Assembly: GCA_026874595.1 (NCBI GenBank)
Contig: CM049315.1
Location: 72,149,416-72,213,415 of the forward strand
Direction: 5' to 3'
DNA length: 64,000 bases
Source of the DNA: Sipunculus nudus
Lineage: Eukaryota; Annelida; Sipuncula; Golfingiida; Sipunculidae
Below are positions 61,230-64,000 of this stretch, piece after piece. Positions within the stretch are counted from its first letter, which is position 1; every line of letters begins with the position of its first letter. The notes under the pieces were generated by a model that saw nothing but the letters and a program-made list of their open reading frames with translations, did not search any database and was not told where the DNA came from. The position numbers and the translations under genes are program-made.

Positions 61230-62746
61230 TGTCTGTTTGTTTGTTTGTCTGTCTGTCTGTCTGTCTGTGTACTCTCTACAGGCCACAATTTTCCAGCAAT
61301 TGCTTTCAAACTTATACAGCTGGTAGACAAGCAAAAGTCCTGGAGGCCTATTTTTTTTGGGCATTATAGGTCAAATGTCAAGGGCAAGGTCATCAAAAGT
61401 ATACAAAACGGTTTTTTGTTCATATCTGTGTTAATATTGGTCGTATCTACTTCAACAGTAGCTCATTTTAATCGTCATTCCAAGGCCTGTTTTCTGGTAT
61501 GTAGCTGACTCAATTTGCGGTAACCATGGTAACGCATTTTTGGGGAAAAGTGCTGATATTTTTCTAAATTTGTCAGTTTTAAAGCTACAGAGGTCTAGTT
61601 TTTTGCTTCAGGTAGCATTCACCTAGTACTACAAGATTCTATTAAGAGTCTCGCAATATCTCGTATAATATCTCGTCAAACGAGATATTTCGAGATTTCA
61701 GTAATCTTGCCCTGGAGGCCACAGTTTTGCAGGAATCTTTTTGAAACTGACATATTGAAAGTCCTACACTATTATCTCGAAATCAATTTTTCATTTTTTT
61801 AATTCGGCCGCTAGGGGGCGCTGGGTGCAAACCTCTCCAACATATTATGTTTTGGCAATATCTCCAAAATTATAAGCCTCAATTACAAAAACTATAGTGT
61901 TTTTTTTTTCCTCTATGTCTTCTTCATGAACTCGTTTAGTCATCTGGTCTCAATCTTGTGTCACTTTGTCTGTGTGTCCGTCTGTTTCTCAGTTGTCCTC
62001 AAATCCGCTTGCTTGCCGGTTCTTTGCTTCTCACATATACCATTCTACAGGGGACAGTTTTGAAAGAATCCTTTTAAAACTATTACATCTTATGTCTTAC
62101 ACTAATATCTCGAAACCCATTTTTTCATTTTCCAGAATTGGCCGCTAGGGGGCGTTGCACATGACCCTCACTCACATATCATTATATTGGCCATATCTCT
62201 AAAACCCAAAGACTCAATTACATAAACTATAGCTTATGTTCTTCCTTTGAGTCTTCCCCATAACCTGGTTAAGTCATCTGGTCTCGGTCTTGTGTCACTT
62301 TGTCAGTATGTCCATATAAACTTTATAAACGGAGGGAAACATGAATGCACAGAGTCATGCAGGAATGCACGATGACACGCGTTTTAGTAAGACAAAGACA
62401 CGTGTAGGTATGAGCGACAATCAGCGCAGTTTGCTCGTTTTGTGTAGGGTCCATCGGGCCAAATGCCAATTCAGGCCCGCAGCCTACGGGAGGAATTAAT
62501 TGGCGTAGCGGGGACCACGGCCACTTCCTGGTAAAAACTTGTGAATAAATATACCGGACGGGCTGACCATTTTCTCAGGGCCATAGGAATGTCACCATTC
62601 CAGCGTGCCCTCAGACCTGGTCAGACCTGGTCAGACCTAAAACGCGTGCCTGCACATCTGTGCGCATGCAGGTGATTGCTGTCCAAAGTTTCAGTCGCTG
62701 TGTCCTTCAGGAAAGGACCCGAACCGTTTTTTTTTTTTTTTTTTAA

Positions 62747-62924
62747 TTGCTCGCCGGAAATCTTCGATTTCTGCAGGCAGGTTGGCCAGTCGCAAATGTC
62801 TGTTTGTTGCTTGCCGGAAATCTTCGATTTCTGCAAGCAGGTTGGTCAGTCGCGGATGTCTGTTTGTTGCTTGCCGGAAATCTTCGATTTCTGCAAGCAG
62901 GTTGGTCAGTCGCGGATGTCTGTT
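62747..62924. repeat. Hairpin subrepeats, three copies (unit 4)
   Basis: Copies begin at 62747, 62807 and 62867 with the same variant order as units 2 and 3. Confidence 0.95.
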
Positions 62925-64000
62925 TGTCTGTTTGTTTGTTTGTCTGTCTGTCTGTCTGTCTGTGTACTCTCTACAGGCCACAATTTTCCAGCAATTGCTT
63001 TCAAACTTATACAGCTGGTAGACAAGCAAAAGTCCTGGAGGCCTATTTTTTTTGGGCATTATAGGTCAAATGTCAAGGGCAAGGTCATCAAAAGTATACA
63101 AAACGGTTTTTTGTTCATATCTGTGTTAATATTGGTCGTATCTACTTCAACAGTAGCTCATTTTAATCGTCATTCCAAGGCCTGTTTTCTGGTATGTAGC
63201 TGACTCAATTTGCGGTAACCATGGTAACGCATTTTTGGGGAAAAGTGCTGATATTTTTCTAAATTTGTCAGTTTTAAAGCTACAGAGGTCTAGTTTTTTG
63301 CTTCAGGTAGCATTCACCTAGTACTACAAGATTCTATTAAGAGTCTCGCAATATCTCGTATAATATCTCGTCAAACGAGATATTTCGAGATTTCAGTAAT
63401 CTTGCCCTGGAGGCCACAGTTTTGCAGGAATCTTTTTGAAACTGACATATTGAAAGTCCTACACTATTATCTCGAAATCAATTTTTCATTTTTTTAATTC
63501 GGCCGCTAGGGGGCGCTGGGTGCAAACCTCTCCAACATATTATGTTTTGGCAATATCTCCAAAATTATAAGCCTCAATTACAAAAACTATAGTGTTTTTT
63601 TTTTCCTCTATGTCTTCTTCATGAACTCGTTTAGTCATCTGGTCTCAATCTTGTGTCACTTTGTCTGTGTGTCCGTCTGTTTCTCAGTTGTCCTCAAATC
63701 CGCTTGCTTGCCGGTTCTTTGCTTCTCACATATACCATTCTACAGGGGACAGTTTTGAAAGAATCCTTTTAAAACTATTACATCTTATGTCTTACACTAA
63801 TATCTCGAAACCCATTTTTTCATTTTCCAGAATTGGCCGCTAGGGGGCGTTGCACATGACCCTCACTCACATATCATTATATTGGCCATATCTCTAAAAC
63901 CCAAAGACTCAATTACATAAACTATAGCTTATGTTCTTCCTTTGAGTCTTCCCCATAACCTGGTTAAGTCATCTGGTCTCGGTCTTGTGTCACTTTGTCA

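Larger units (their letters stand above)
56757..63228. promoter_or_regulatory. RFX X-box-like palindromes, one per array unit
   Basis: Sites: 56757-56770 GTAACCATGGTTAC, 58127-58140 GTTACCATGGTAAC, and GTAACCATGGTAAC at 59825, 61520 and 63215. The first two are perfect palindromes. They resemble the RFX consensus GTTNCCATGGNAAC. Confidence 0.5.
57065..63851 (+). promoter_or_regulatory. CTCF-like motifs, two per array unit
   Basis: Ten sites on the same strand: CCTCTAGGTGGCGCTG at 57065 and the form CCGCTAGGGGGCG followed by CT, GT or TT at 57396, 58415, 58747, 60113, 60446, 61808, 62142, 63503 and 63837. They fit the bilaterian CTCF core CCASYAGRKGGC closely, except G for A or S at one position. 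Spacing within a unit is about 331-334. Occupancy is inferred, not shown. Confidence 0.55.
56150..64000. repeat. Satellite-like tandem array, units of about 1.70 kb, running off the window
   Basis: The common word TGTACTCTCTACAGG and its older variant occur at 56504, 57875, 59573, 61268 and 62963, giving spacings of 1371, 1698, 1695 and 1695. Units starting at 59353, 61052 and 62747 are nearly identical, differing mainly in a poly-T run (19, 19, 18) and one TCTG. The earlier two are diverged. Unit layout: hairpin subrepeats, (TCTG)n, a part with AGGTCA words, an X-box-like palindrome, a hairpin, two half-repeats each with a CTCF-like motif, and in later units a CpG-containing 400-base segment ending in poly-T. 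No conserved coding frame. Confidence 0.95.

Noticed and set aside
56050-63203. Many overlapping reading frames on both strands reading CLPEIFDFCKQVGQSR or RNRRFPASNKQ
   Set aside because: They are translations of the 60-base subrepeats and (TCTG)n tracts; they begin and end at repeat edges and no frame is favoured.

Overview
The window looks like nuclear DNA of an animal, most likely a marine invertebrate and perhaps a mollusc. It is AT-rich, with spliced genes, phase-1 introns with GT/AG ends, many (TA)n and oligo-G/C tracts, tRNA-derived SINEs, LINE and DIRS-type retroelement relics and small inverted-repeat elements. The mollusc guess is an inference from the repeat style, not a proven identification.

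The main genic content is a tandem array of four monocarboxylate-transporter-like genes (SLC16/MCT family, major facilitator superfamily), all on the minus strand: D at 15114-21413, C at 29649-34627, A at 41582-45324 and B at 50783-55097. All derive from the same five-exon plan (exons of 70, 114, 144, about 960 and 131-164 coding bases, every intron in phase 1). Only copy A is intact; it joins cleanly to a 472-residue protein. B, C and D are pseudogenes with different lesions: exon truncation, frameshifting deletions, in-frame stops and lost splice sites. C and D share intron-1 sequence, so they look like the closest pair.

Left flank (1-15000): a broken, apparently intronless relic of a large zinc-finger-containing protein (about 820-3510), a minus-strand LINE relic (7655-9230) and long AT-rich stretches without recognisable genes. 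Between the transporter copies lie a second LINE relic (31800-33070), a DIRS-like retroelement relic (38230-39495), five copies of one tRNA-derived SINE, one copy of another SINE, several families of small inverted-repeat elements, and three copies of a 0.5-0.9 kb dispersed repeat, two of which flank a possible tiny spliced gene with an 18-base micro-exon (48636-49856).

Right end (56150 to the window edge): a satellite-like tandem array of units of about 1.70 kb (one older unit of about 1.37 kb). Each of the last three units carries three 60-base hairpin-forming subrepeats, two CTCF-like motifs about 333 bases apart, an RFX X-box-like palindrome, nuclear-receptor-type AGGTCA half-sites and a perfect 10-base-arm hairpin. 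The last three units are nearly identical, so the array was recently amplified or homogenised. This motif-dense array and the one-live-three-dead transporter cluster are the most interesting things here. Many reading frames inside the array and the (TA)n tracts are repeat artefacts, not genes.
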